DNA of 64,000 bases, from contig CM060988.1 in the NCBI GenBank assembly GCA_030765065.1, positions 176,927,065 to 176,991,064 of the forward strand, in the 5' to 3' direction. Shown piece after piece: positions 23,777 through 34,609 of this stretch; within the stretch, counting starts at the first letter, position 1, and each line of letters begins with the position of its first letter. The notes beneath the pieces were generated by a model. That model ran no database searches. It saw only the letters and a list, made by a program, of their open reading frames with translations, and was not told the origin of the DNA. The stretch comes from Deroplatys truncata. Its lineage: Eukaryota; Arthropoda; Insecta; Mantodea; Mantidae. Position numbers and translations under genes: made by a program.

Positions 23777-23792
23777 ATATATATATATATTC
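23777..23792. repeat. (TA)n microsatellite
   Basis: Pure TA run inside the upstream block of copy 2. Confidence 0.8.
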
Positions 23793-23912
23793 TGTTTACC
23801 ACAGCCTTCTAAACAATGTGACGCTGCGCCTATGGCCCAAGGTTATCGGAATAAACAACGATAAGTTACGCTTGCCAGCGTAAACACCTGGAGTGCTATC
23901 GGCAGACAACCA

Positions 23913-23930
23913 GAGTTTTCTGGGAGTTTC
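23913..23930 (+). promoter_or_regulatory. distal heat-shock-element-like array, copy 2
   Basis: Alternating 5-bp units read GAGttTTCtgGGAgtTTC: two units are perfect TTC and two differ from GAA by one base. It lies about 92-109 bp upstream of the initiator, as the distal array of copy 3 does. Heat shock factor trimers bind such alternating GAA/TTC units. Confidence 0.55.
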
Positions 23931-23953
23931 TTCCCCCCTCATCCAGAACGTAT

Positions 23954-23976
23954 GTCGAGATAGTTCTAGAATGTAC
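23954..23976 (+). promoter_or_regulatory. proximal heat-shock-element-like array, copy 2
   Basis: GTCgaGATagTTCtaGAAtgTAC gives a perfect TTC-GAA pair in the centre, with three neighbours each one base off, in 5-bp phase. It lies 46-68 bp upstream of the initiator, close to the usual place of the proximal element in insect hsp70 promoters. Confidence 0.6.
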
Positions 23977-23995
23977 TAAGGAAGATTTCGTTGCA

Positions 23996-24002
23996 TATAT
24001 AA
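23996..24002 (+). promoter_or_regulatory. TATA box, copy 2
   Basis: TATATAA, 26 bp upstream of the A of the TCAGTC initiator, which is canonical spacing. Confidence 0.65.
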
Positions 24003-24019
24003 GCGAGTGGTCTCGCGGA

Positions 24020-24025
24020 TCAGTC
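24020..24025 (+). promoter_or_regulatory. initiator TCAGTC, copy 2
   Basis: Matches the arthropod initiator consensus TCAGT. The predicted +1 is the A at 24022. Confidence 0.6.
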
Positions 24026-24206
24026 AGCGAGCGAGTTAGCGGGCGAATTTCCGGTTTCACATCAAGTGCAATTCTCCGAGCGAGTTGGTGACGACTGCTG
24101 TGAGGTGGAGCGAGTGCTGCTTACAGCAGGAGAGATTAAATAAATCTTCTGTTCGATTCCCTAGCGAGTGAACTGTCCGGAAGAATTCGTTACGTCGTAT
24201 TGTATT

Positions 24207-24287
24207 ATGCCGTTATATCAAGAAGGAAAAAGAAATGAAGATATTGAACTAGTTCACATCAGTGAAATCCCAGTGAAGTTGAACTAG
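24207..24287 (+). CDS. 26-residue frame in copy 2, unknown function
   Basis: The ATG at 24207 lies about 185 nt after the predicted start site and opens MPLYQEGKRNEDIELV, then HISEIPVKLN and a stop. The HISE..VK part is a remnant of the 12-residue repeat seen in copy 1. In copy 3 the equivalent place has a 7-codon frame only. Coding is uncertain; a short frame followed by repeats is also how the noncoding hsr-omega RNA of Drosophila is built, which is an analogy, not evidence of descent. Confidence 0.3.
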   Translation: MPLYQEGKRNEDIELVHISEIPVKLN

Positions 24288-24298
24288 ATAAAAATAGT

Positions 24299-24343
24299 GA
24301 AGTGACAAAAACTGGACAGAGTCGCAATATTATAGAATCTTAA
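24299..24343 (+). pseudogene. conserved terminal peptide of the repeat frame, copy 2
   Basis: EVTKTGQSRNIIES and a TAA stop match EVTVKTEPSHNVIDS and a stop in copy 1. It is in a different frame from the 26-residue frame upstream. Conservation of the stop position between the copies suggests the frame once mattered. Confidence 0.45.
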
Positions 24344-24576
24344 GATTATGTAAGTGAATATGTTGATGCTATGAAGGTCAAACAACAACATTAGAGCTCG
24401 CCATTGTGCATGCCCGAATATACACTACCAAATTTCAGCTGAATACTTTATAATTTAATATTCAGGGTTGTTTAAAAAATAGCATTTGACAACACGTGTT
24501 TAAAAAGATTTTATTGTACTCGTAGGATTGCTATACTCGGTTTTTAGCCTCGTTCTAAAAACATACCAACTCACAG

Positions 24577-24582
24577 AATAAA
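24577..24582 (+). terminator. AATAAA polyadenylation signal, copy 2
   Basis: Part of the 3' block shared with copy 1 (AATAAAACC..TATCATAAATAAC). Confidence 0.5.
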
Positions 24583-24629
24583 ACCTCTATTGTGTATCAT
24601 AAATAACTATTAGAACAACAAAATAAACA

Positions 24630-25280
24630 GCTGTGGTTAGAGATAAATAAAATGGCCCTCCATGTACAGCAAAATGTAGGATGGCTATAGGTGTAATATA
24701 ATACATGTACCGATTCCCCCTCTCCTCACATCACAATGGAAAATATTTACCCTTGTGTGGTAATGGTAGCAAAATAAAACTCAAAGGGTGAAACGCTAAA
24801 CTCGGTAACTGCATCTGATTAATGATACGGATATGACACCTAATAAAGAATTAAGTACTGTTAGGAAGAGAACCTAAATTGTTAAATATTTATATGCAAA
24901 ATATAAACCATTGAAACAGAAAAAACATAAACAAACAAACATGAAAATCCAGTGGATCAGAGGTAAATTAAGGACGAAATAACATAATTATAAAGTGTAC
25001 ATTTCGGAGTATTACTGTTCCCAGCCGAAGCTGTGTCCATTTACAGATTATAGTTTGAGCATTTCAATTAGGAAACACAAAGAATGAGAGAGAAAAAATG
25101 GTGCACAGACAAAGTTCTGAAACAGCCTATCAAGAATACATTTGAGTAAATAGAAACTTATCTTGAATAACACAACTGGCGGACTTCGGGCATGACTCAT
25201 AGAAAGTCTCGGGTTGAACGACCTCGTCCTGTGGTAGTCTAGCTGATGGCATTTGTACTTCCGTAAAACGTTCGGAACGG
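24630..25280. other. unassigned stretch
   Basis: AT-rich, no recognised gene or repeat. Confidence 0.35.
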
Positions 25281-25292
25281 TGTGTATTTATT

Positions 25293-25795
25293 GTGTTAAG
25301 TTCTGCTCAAAAGGAGTCACAAGTGGACGGTCAATCTGAATTTATACAGAAATTCCCAAGTGTCATTGTTCCTAACAAACACAAAATTTACATACAAACA
25401 GACAAGACAGTCAGCAGTTCTAACCGAGGAAAAGTTAGACGAGATATGAACTGTCGTGGGAAGAAGCCCAAGAAAATCGTTGTCTTCTTGCATTACAACG
25501 TCTTTTGATAACAGAATAACTGGGTCGCTCTCCAGATCTTAAATCCATGTAATTATCTGCAGAGAATGCTTACAGATGAAGAATAATTGGGTCGCTCTCC
25601 AGATCTTAAATCCATGTAATTATCTGCAGAGAATGCTTACAGATGAAGATCATGCTACAAATGCTCATACGCTCGACGAATTAGGCGACAGTATCCGACC
25701 TGCGTTTTCCAGTAATTGGTTGCAGAGTCGTCGAGTGTTCAACAGGTGCCAGGAATAAGTAAAAGCAGAGTGGCATCATTTCGAGCATTTGTTAT
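25293..25795 (+). pseudogene. mariner-like transposase remnant (HTH type)
   Basis: The start reads SEFIQKFPSVIVPNKHKIY and TDKTVSSSNRGKVRRD, the N-terminal helix-turn-helix pattern (..F..KFP....PN...IY.LV..F..TGSV) of one mariner-like group. The right part reads HTLDELGDSIRPAF and ends EWHHFEHLL with a stop, the usual C-terminus of that group. The catalytic centre between them is deleted. Positions 25518-25580 are repeated directly at 25586-25645 (TGGGTCGCTCTCCAGATC..), a local duplication. Confidence 0.65.
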
Positions 25796-25804
25796 AACGA
25801 AAGG

Positions 25805-26530
25805 TAAGCAAGCTTAACACACACGTTTCTTCGCATCGTTAGCAATACCTAGCACAGCAAAGACTGCATGAACGGATTCGTATAGCAGTGCCGGGGTGGA
25901 GGCGGGCTGCCAGTCACATTATTCAAGAGAAGCCTGGTATTTGTAGCGGATCTTCGGATTTATTCGGCCTTTACCGTCAATCGGTTTAAATGAAAGTCAT
26001 TATTAGTTCAGCAAGGCCCTAGTTTCAAAGGGGAGAGGCCCTAGTTTCAAAGGGGAGGTGCGAAATGCGTCGGACTGCATGCGTTTCCGACTTCGTAAGT
26101 AGCTTGGTGTACTGCGGTGGTACAGAACTGTTCCTCACTAGGACATTTCGTGTGTTCTTTGCACGCCAGATGGAAATGTCCACCAATCACAGAGAGTGCT
26201 AAGCCGAGACACTCTACGCTACAAAAACCGTCCAATTATTTGAATTACCTATCAGCATACATGCTGAGATTGCGAGTTTACCAGATGCAAACGAAAGACG
26301 TTCCAAATGTAAACACTGGAAAAGTCGATACAAGTTCCATTTCACTAAAGTGACCTAGAAACCGTTGACACCTGTCTCTTCCATCCATATTTCGCTAGAC
26401 CTCTGAGAGAGGTACTGGTGATAAACTCGCTTCAACTTTAGTCACATCGGACTACTTTAGAATACAGAATATGATTACAATGAAATTCAGTATTTTAAAC
26501 AGTAATAGTAGATACAACATTAAATTCTCT
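25805..26530. other. unassigned stretch with one short tandem duplication
   Basis: GGCCCTAGTTTCAAAGGGGA occurs twice in tandem (about 26015-26057). No gene was recognised. Confidence 0.4.
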
Positions 26531-26539
26531 AGATAGGTG

Positions 26540-28150
26540 TGCTACACGTTGTTATACAATTCTGTCGCTTTCATAAAGTTTAAAAGTTCTTTGTTGTGCT
26601 GAATTTAGGACGTCTGGTAGGCTGTTGGTGATGTCACATCTTTCTCTGTGTTGTACATAGCGACGGCAGGCTGTAACGAGATGAACTGTGAGGTTGGATC
26701 TGTAGAGGTCGCACACAGGAGGGAGGTCACGGTTGAGATGTTGGTGCGTTATAGAAGTATGTCCAATAGGTAGTCGAGTTAATACAACTTGGTGTTTGCG
26801 GTTGAAATTTGGACTCTGAAATGTAGACATCGTGTAACTTGCTTCTAGATGTGGCTTTCCATGTTTGTCTCCATTGATTAATGCAAATCTTTTTGATGAA
26901 GTTGATAAGTCCGTGTGTGCGATCTTAATGTTTGGTGGCTTCTTTGGCTGCATGATCAGCTGATTCATTACCCAGAATTCCGACATGAGACGAGTCCAGG
27001 CAAATGATAGTGATTTACCCGAAATTAGTATTTGGTTTTACAGTTTCTGAAGCTCTTTAACAATATTTTGGGGGGAGGGGTTGAGGTTTGATGAAGGGAT
27101 GTTAAAAGATCTCAACGAGTCGGAGAATATTATGTAATTATGTAGGTTATCGTTTTTACTTTCTCTTCTACGTATAGTAAGTAGGGGAAGTATTGTATTC
27201 CAACCAAAAATTCGATACCGAAATTTCACAGGAAATATATGTTTTGAGCAATTCTGAATCCAAAAAAAAAGCATTTTTGGAAACATGTCCGTGTGTGTGT
27301 CTGTGAACAGCATAACTCAGAAACGAACAGTCGGATAAACACCAAACTTGGTATTTAGTTTCAGTATCTTCCAGAGATGCGACACGAAGGTTTTCAAGAA
27401 AATCCCCCACCCTAGATTACCCTTTACATGGAACATTTTTCGAAAATTTTAATTTTCTCAAAAATGGCTCTAACGATTTTGATTAAAATATCATATGTTT
27501 AAGATATTTTCATGACAAATGAAATGTATATCTCAAATTTTCTGGGAATGTCTCCAAAAGTATTCTTCATTGTGAACGATTTTTGCATAACTGGTAAACC
27601 ATAAGAGATAGACAAAATTTTACTACACAAAAAATGTAGATCGCGTTAAAATACACAATTTATGTCATATACATTTTTTGTTGTTGAGTGAACCATTTTC
27701 GAGATATTGCTTGTTATTCCCTTAAATTTCCCAATACTTTTTCTCAAATGGGAATTTGTTATTCATTTTTTATGTCCTGGACATACAAAGAGAATGGAAT
27801 GCGCCACATAGCAACCAGCTCTTAAAATATTGGACTATCGCTTAAAGCCTACCATATTCCCCTTGCATCTACAAGAAAATTAGCAATAAGATTAACGTCT
27901 CGATTAACATAAAGCATATGGAGAATAAGCGTTTGTAAAAATACTTTGTACAAGAGTAGAAAAAGTCATGTGAGTGTAACACATCAGATTTTTTATGTAT
28001 GTATTCCAGTGTGAGTTGAATTACGAACAATTCGCAACAATAGACAGACAGATAATTGGGAAGACTATATTGTATGGTGTAATCAGGGAATACAGCTGCA
28101 CATCCATTATGACCATCACGTCTGGATCCATCGGTAAGACCCATAAAAAA
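26540..28150 (-). pseudogene. I/Jockey-like LINE: RNase H domain and C-terminus, split by DE1
   Basis: On the minus strand, 28150 to 27995 reads TDGSRRDGHNGCAAVFPDY and ELFVIQLTLEYIH (RNase H start, with the first catalytic D in TDGS and the E in ELF). After the DE1 insert, 27152 down reads NLHNYIIFSDSLRSF (second catalytic D), then a VGI.GNESADHA-like block in another frame. Next come VVLTRLPIGHTSITHQHL and PPVCDLYRSNLTVHLVTAC, the C-terminal zinc-knuckle region. Several frame changes show decay. This is the 3' end of a non-LTR element whose reverse transcriptase is missing. Confidence 0.8.
27158..27989 (+). repeat. DE1 reference copy with a defined insertion site
   Basis: This copy defines the family here: ACTTTCTCTTCTACGTATAG at the left, CACATCAGAT at the right, 832 bp, TTTTT at both sides (27153-27157 and 27990-27994). 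Removing the element and one TTTTT joins the flanking LINE codons as LEYIH-KNDNLHNYIIF without a frame change. Near each end an inverted motif, ACTTTCTCTACT, recurs (rc at the right: AGAGTAGAGAAAGT), but the ends are not inverted repeats. There is no coding capacity, so the family is non-autonomous and its helper is unknown. Confidence 0.9.
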
Positions 28151-28555
28151 ATGGGTTAAGAAAGACGTGTGAATCTTTTTTGTTTTCCTGCGCTTGTCTC
28201 GCTACTCGCCCACTGAACTCGATGCAATATCAGAAAGCGGGCGACATGTATAGGCAAATAAAGCTATACCTATCTATACTTAAAATCTATTTTAATGATC
28301 TCCATGAGATCTAGATTGAAAGACACGACAGAATTAAATGCATAGCCTACAAGGAATCCATATTGAGACAAAAACACTGGCGTTTACCGTGCGTTACCAG
28401 CACAAACCGTTATTGAGAAAATCCCCTATTGAACGTTTATACGGTACATGTATGTGTATGCTTTGGGAATTCGATAAGGGCCTTTAACTGTTTTTCCCCA
28501 GTCCGTTTGCTTTCTCTACTGCTTACATAAAGTAGACGTATTGTATTCCATACAA
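28151..28555. other. unassigned stretch
   Basis: May include more of the decayed LINE to the left; no clear motif was found. Confidence 0.3.
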
Positions 28556-28557
28556 AC

Positions 28558-29423
28558 ATTCTGATGTGATACTTCCACATGACTTTCTCTACCCTCTATC
28601 GTTTAACAGAGGATACACAAGTTATTCTTACCCAAGCTCATTTTTCTATCCACTACATTTTAATCCAAACAGGCCTTTGCAGAAATAGCTACATTACACA
28701 TTCCGTTATAGCTAAAGCGATAGTCAAATGTTTAAGAACTGGACGCCATACGCTGCCTTAAAATTCCATGCTATTTCCATGACATCGCGAGAAACAACTG
28801 AATGTTGAAAGGACTTTAAGAGAATGACCAAGAAATGAACAATTCGAAACTTTAATAATGAATATCTCAGAAAAGGCTTATGCCACACAAAAAATAAAAC
28901 TTATTTGAAATAAATTGTGTGTTTTAAAGAGATCTACATTTTTTGTGTAGTATGTTTTCGTCTGTCGCTTAATATTTATCAGTTATACAAAGTAATAAAA
29001 AATTCCCTAAGAATGAAGAGGACTTCACAGTCTATTCCGGAAAATTCAAGATATAAATTTTATTTGTCATGTAAATATATCTGATATATTTATATTTTAA
29101 TCAAAATCGTTTGAGGATTTTTTTAGAAAATCAAAAATTTCGAAAAATGTTCCATGTAAAGCTAGTTTGGGGTGGAGGGGATTTGTTAAAAATCTTCGTG
29201 TCCTATCTCTGGAAGATGTTGGACCTAAATACCAAGTTTGGTATTTATACGACTTTTCGTTTTTGAGTTACGGTGTTCACACACACACATACAAACACGG
29301 ACATGTTTGCAAACGTGGTTTATTTGGATTCAGGGGACATCAAACATTTCCAGTAAAATCTGTATCGAAATTTTTGTGTGGGATGTAATACTTCCCCTAC
29401 TTACTACACGTAGTAGCGAAAAT
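28558..29423 (-). repeat. DE1 copy, old subfamily
   Basis: Minus strand, from TTCTGATGTGATAC through ACTTTCTCTACCCTCTATC to GTAGTAGCGAAAAT. The head has CCTCTATCGTTTA in place of CTCTTGTACAAAC, a version also found at 49377, 50578 and 55900, which suggests an older subfamily. Confidence 0.75.
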
Positions 29424-29435
29424 AAAAAGAACTTA

Positions 29436-29830
29436 GAAAAAGGTCCGTGTGCGTGCGTGCATGAACAGCATAATAACAAATTAAAACTTCGGATAAATAC
29501 CAAACTTGGAGTTAAATTCCCTCACTTCCAAGGTTACGACATGAAGATTTTCATCCTACCAACCCAAACTACCCTTTACATGGAAAATGGCTCTACCGAT
29601 TTTGATTAAAATGCCCTATCTTTAAGATATTTATACGACATGTGTATATATTGAACCTTAGGGAATATTTCTGTAAAGTCCTTTTCATTTAGAAGGAATT
29701 TTGTGTAACTGGTAAACCATAAAAGATAATAAAAACCTACAACACAAAAAAACGTATAGCTCTTTAAAACACAATTTATTTCAAATACATTTTTGTGTCA
29801 CCAATCATTTCCGATATTCGTTATTAACAG
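29436..29830 (+). repeat. DE1 internal fragment, old
   Basis: Plus-strand fragment from the GTCCGTGTGCGTGC microsatellite region to the CCGATATTCGTTATT region, diverged. Confidence 0.65.
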
Positions 29831-29859
29831 TATAAATTTGTCAATATCTTCTTATTTTT

Positions 29860-30362
29860 ACTTTCTCTACTACCTATACTAAGTAGAAGTATTGCATTCC
29901 ACCCAAAAATTCGATACCGAGATTTCACTGCAAATACATGTTTTGAGACACCTAAATCCAAAAAATGCCTTTTTGGAAACATGTCCGTGTGTGTGTCTGT
30001 GAACAGCATAACTCAGAAACGAACAGTCGGATAAACACCAAACTTGGTATTTAGGTCCAGTATCTTCCAGAGATGCGACACAAAGGTTTTCAAGAAAATC
30101 CCCCCACCCTAGATTATCCTTTACATGGAACATTTTTCGAAAATTTTAATTTTCTCGAAAATGGCTCTAACGATTTTGATTAAAATATCATATGCTTAAC
30201 ATAGTTTCATGACAAATGAAATGTATATCTCGAATTTTCTGGGAATGTCTCCAAAAGTATTCTTCGTTGTGAACGACTTTTGCATAACTGGTAAACCATT
30301 AAGAGATAGACAAAATTTTACTACAAAAAATGTAAATCGCGTTAAAATAAACAATTTATGAC
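29860..30362 (+). repeat. DE1 5' half, left arm of a palindrome
   Basis: Starts ACTTTCTCTACTACC and ends in the middle of DE1 at AATTTATGACATATA. The next copy begins directly in the opposite orientation. Confidence 0.85.
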
Positions 30363-30365
30363 ATA

Positions 30366-30827
30366 TAAAGAAATGAACAACGAATTTGAGAAAAAGTATA
30401 AGTATTGGAAAATTTAAGGGAATAACAAGCAATATCTCGAAAATGGTTCACTCAACAGAAAAAATTTATGACAAATTTTTTATTTTAACGGGATCTACAT
30501 TTTTTTATGTAGTAAAAGTTTGTCTATCTCTTATGGTTTACCAGTTATGCAAAAGTCGTTCACAATGAAGAATACTTTTGGAGACTTCCCAGAAAATTCG
30601 AGATATATATTTCATTTGTCATGAAAATATCTTAAACATACGACATTTCAATCAAAATCGTTAGAGCCATTTTTGAGAAAATTAAAATTTTCGAAAAATG
30701 TTCCATGTGAAGGGTAATCTGGGGTGGGGGGATTTTCTTGAAAATCTTCGTGTCGCATCTCTGGAAGATACTGAACCTAAATACCAAGTTTGGTGTTTAT
30801 TCGACTGTTCGTTTCCGAGTTATGCTG

Positions 30828-30873
<46 letters not shown>

Positions 30874-31000
30874 GACGTTTCCAAAAATGCTTTTTTTGGA
30901 TTTAGGGGGTCTCAAAACATGTATTTCCGATGAAATCTCGTATCGAATTTTTGGTTGGAATACAATACTTCCCCTACTTACTATACGTAGGAGAGAACGT
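30366..31000 (-). repeat. DE1 5' half, right arm of a palindrome
   Basis: Minus-strand copy running from the middle of DE1 to GGAGAGAACGTAAAAA. With the previous copy it forms an inverted repeat with arms of about 500 bp. It holds a pure CA microsatellite (30832-30872). Confidence 0.85.
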
Positions 31001-31004
31001 AAAA

Positions 31005-31165
31005 ATTGACGAAATTGGTGCATCATTCGAATGCTGTCGAAAGAAGTCTCCAAGACGTGTTGCGCTACAAGTGGGTGTTTCAAAACATTCTGTTCATAGA
31101 GTTGCTAAACTTTTAAAATTGAACCCCTACAGAGTGACTATAGTTCTTGAATTACAACCTCGTGA
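31005..31165 (+). pseudogene. mariner-like transposase fragment
   Basis: DEIGASFECCRKKSPRRVALQ, then VGVSKHSVHRVAKLLKLNPY and ELQPRD match the second helix-turn-helix and linker of the HTH-type mariner-like transposases (pattern VGVSKTSVHR.TK.LKL.PYK). Nothing before or after could be assigned, so it is a fragment. Confidence 0.65.
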
Positions 31166-31169
31166 CGAC

Positions 31170-31885
31170 GAGGGGTAGCAAAATGTCTCAATGCAGACGG
31201 GCGGCACTTTCAACACAACTTAACCAGGTCAGTAGTCCTTATATTGCAATTACTATTACTCATGAGCACGCGTTCCGCGGCCCGGCAATATAAAGAACAC
31301 GCTGTAGAAGAGTGATTGGAGAAAGTCATGTGAATACAGTACATCCGAATTTTTTTTCTATCTGATGATTATTTCAACTTAGCTTAAACAGTTTAAAAAT
31401 AGCGGTTATTGCGTACAAAATCACATGAAAATCACACATATTCATAGCACGCCTATAATAAACTTGTCCGATCGTGAAATGAGGCACGGCTAAAATAACG
31501 TGTCAATGATTTTTGTTATTGAATTAGTTTTCACTGGCTGAATTTTTTGCGACTATAACAAACAAAACCGAAGGTAAATATTATCCCAAGAGAAAATTAA
31601 CAGAGCACTGAGTGCTATATTATGCTTCAAAACGTTATGATAAACATATGAATTTGACCAGCAGCAATTGTTTTGCGCAATCATTTTAAATTCAATGGAT
31701 CGCGTTAGAGCAGTACGTATCGGTTTTTGCCATTTTTGTTCTTTTCTGTAGTTTTTTCCCTGCCAGGTATTACTAATGACTGGCACATATGGCGGCGTCA
31801 AACAGCGGACTATAATGATGATAGAAAACGGTTTGTAAAGGGCAGTAACAGCTGATTCTACGAGAATAATTATTCCATTATACTC
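31170..31885. other. unassigned stretch
   Basis: No recognised gene, RNA or repeat family. Confidence 0.35.
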
Positions 31886-31888
31886 GAA

Positions 31889-32942
31889 TTCACCTTTTCT
31901 ACGACGTACCTTAGGTAGAGGAATTGTATTCCATTCAAAAATTCGATACGGAGATTTCACAAAGAATACATGTTTTGAGGGCTCCCGTAATTTTAAAACA
32001 AAGGGAGTATTTTTAGAAAAAAAAAAGGGCCTGTGTTTGTCTGTGTATGCGTACGAGCAACTTAACTCATAAATAAAACTAGAATAAGCTCTAAATTTGG
32101 TATTTAAGCTCAGTATATTCCAAAGATGCGACAAGAAGATTTTCAAAAAAATTCCCCAACCGCCAACTACCCCTTGTTACTTTCTCTAGGTAGGTAGAGA
32201 GGTATTGCATAACACCCAAAAATTCAATACCGAGATTTCATCGGAAATACAAGTTTTGAGGACCCTGAATCAAAAGAAAAGCATTTTAACAAAAAGGTTC
32301 GTGTATGTGAACAACATAACTCAAAAACGAAAAGTCGGATAAATACGAAACTTGTTATTTAGCTTTAATACCTTTCAAAGATGCGACCTGAAGATATTAA
32401 AGAAAATCCCCCACTCCAAACTAACCTTTACATGGAACATTTGTTTTCGAAATTTTTTATTTTCTAAAAATTGGCTGTTGCGATTTGATTAAAATTCCAT
32501 ACATTAAAGATATTTACATGTCAAATAGAATGTATAGTTAGCTATCTTGAATTTTCTGGGAATAGCCTGTGACGTGCTGTTCATTCGGAAGGAAGTTTGT
32601 ATAATCTTGTTTAACTGGAATACGTTAAGCGATAGACGAAAACGTACTGCACAAAAATTTTAGACCACCTTAAAACACACAACTTATTTCAAATAACCTT
32701 TTTGTGGCATCATAAATCCCTTCGATTTTCAGTTGTTTCTAGTGACGTTATGAAACCAGTATGGAAATTTAAGGCGAGCGTATAGAGTCCAGTTCTTAAA
32801 TGACTATCGCTGTTGCCTTTTTATCTGTAACGAAATGTGTAATGTAGATATTTTAGTAAAGGTTTATCTCGATTATAATGAAGTAGATACGCACTAATAA
32901 ACAATAGAGGGTAGAGAAGGTCATGTGCATGTAACACTTAAA
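31889..32942 (+). repeat. two old DE1 copies in tandem
   Basis: 31889-32165 is a truncated plus-strand copy. 32179-32942 is a longer one starting ACTTTCTCTAGG and ending GGTAGAGAAGGTCATGTGC..TAACACTTAA. Both lack a long CA run. Confidence 0.7.
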
Positions 32943-32949
32943 TTTTTTT

Positions 32950-33660
32950 TATTAGGGGCCTCAAAATGTGTAAATAAAAAGTAAATGTTCCGTCATTTTT
33001 CGATATAAAACGTGAAATACGATATTGTTCTCAGGGAATTTGACAAGTTTGAACAGCTGTTCGGGGAGAATATATAATCATTTTTAAAGGTGATATTCAG
33101 AACTTAAGTGTGAAGTAGAGGTAACAAAACTCTCGATATACGGCTGTGTCTATCTCTCCGTTATTTGAACTATGCACTGAATATGTAATGAGGAAAAAGG
33201 GGCGTATAAGGAATATCAACAACTTGGCTATGCCGATATTTTATGTAGTAAAAGAGACAGAGAGAGTGGTGCTGAAACCCAAACGTACGCCGAAAAGTTT
33301 AATTTCAGAAAAGAAGAAAATACAACGTGTAAGGTTGACTCGAAATAGTAAGAGAGGATAAAGAAGCTGAAGAAACGATGCTGTTGAGAGGGACGGAAAG
33401 AAATGGAAGAGAAAGTAACGTCAAAAACTTAAATAACCGCGATATACATGGTCAGGTATGAAATTTGGTCCCAAAGCGATTCTGTCTTCTCGAGGAGGCT
33501 TGGAAACGAGCCTCGCAATAAAGATCGGACACGTCACACGATTCTCTACCTATTACAACTTTACATAATCCTTTATACAGTGTTTTTCCTTCACACTCCT
33601 TGGACTCCCGCCAAAACATATCCCCGCAAACGCCTTACGTTCTCATAGTTACAACTACAA
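32950..33660. other. unassigned stretch
   Basis: No recognised gene. Open frames (33146-33361 and 33448-33648) are short, with no known domain. Confidence 0.35.
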
Positions 33661-33668
33661 TGATAAAA

Positions 33669-34433
33669 ATCTGATGCGTTACACTTACATGACTTTCTTT
33701 ACTCTTGTACAAACTATTTTTACAAACTCTTATTCCCAATCTATTTCATATCAATCGAGATAAACATTTGCAGAAACGATCTTTTGACATGCAAAGAGAA
33801 TTACGTTTTACACATAGCGACAAGTTCTAAAAATATTTGACTCGCTTAAGGCATACTATGTTCCCCTTGTTTTGTATTTGCAAGGGCAATACAGAAATAC
33901 AGTAGCCTTTAAGTATCGACATATATCTTAATAGCTGGTTGCTAGGTGCAGCACCATTCTCTTTGCCACAGATTAATACTCTTTGTATATCCAAGACAAA
34001 AATATTGAAAATTTTAAGGGAATAACAAGCAATATCTCGAAAATGGTTCACTCGACAAAAAAAAAATCTATATAACATAAATTGTATATTTTAACGTGAC
34101 CTACATTTTTTGTGTAGTAAAATTTTGTTTATCTCTTATGGTTTACCAGTTATGCAAAAGCCGTTCACAATGAAGAATACTTTTGGAGACATTCACAGAA
34201 AATTCAAGATATACATTTTAATTGCCATGAAAATATCTTAAACATATGATATTTTAATCAAAATCGTTAGAGCCATTTTTGAGAAAATTAAAATTTTCGA
34301 AAAATGTTCCATGTAAAGGGTAATCTGGGGTGGGGGGATTTTCTTGAAAACCTTCGTGTCGCATCTCTGGAAGATACTGAACCTAAATACCAAGTTTGGT
34401 GTTTATCCGACTGTACGTTTCTGAGTTATGCTG

Positions 34434-34480
<47 letters not shown>

Positions 34481-34601
34481 CCAAAAATGCTTTTTTTTTA
34501 TTCGGGGGGTCTCAAAACATGTATTTCCGGTGAAATCTGGATATCGAATCTTTGGGTGGAATACAATACTTCCCCAACTTACTATACGTAGTAAAGACAG
34601 T
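33669..34601 (-). repeat. DE1 copy, long subfamily
   Basis: From ATCTGATGCGTTACAC to GTAAAGACAGT on the minus strand. It has the extra internal segment (33860-33985) and a pure CA microsatellite (34434-34476). An A run follows each end. Confidence 0.88.
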
Positions 34602-34609
34602 AAAAAGGA

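Larger units (their letters stand above)
23563..24620 (+). other. copy 2 of the repeat-gene locus (heat-shock-like promoter)
   Basis: A compact unit: upstream block, promoter with two heat-shock-element arrays, TATA and initiator, a leader of about 185 nt, a 26-codon frame, a short remnant of the 12-codon repeat, a conserved terminal peptide and a 3' end with AATAAA. The left limit is where homology with copy 1 begins. The order and spacing of promoter parts match copy 3, which lies 21 kb away in the opposite orientation. I infer a stress-inducible transcription unit. An LTR or other mobile element with a heat-shock promoter is an alternative, but no terminal repeats or target-site duplications were found. 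Confidence 0.6.
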
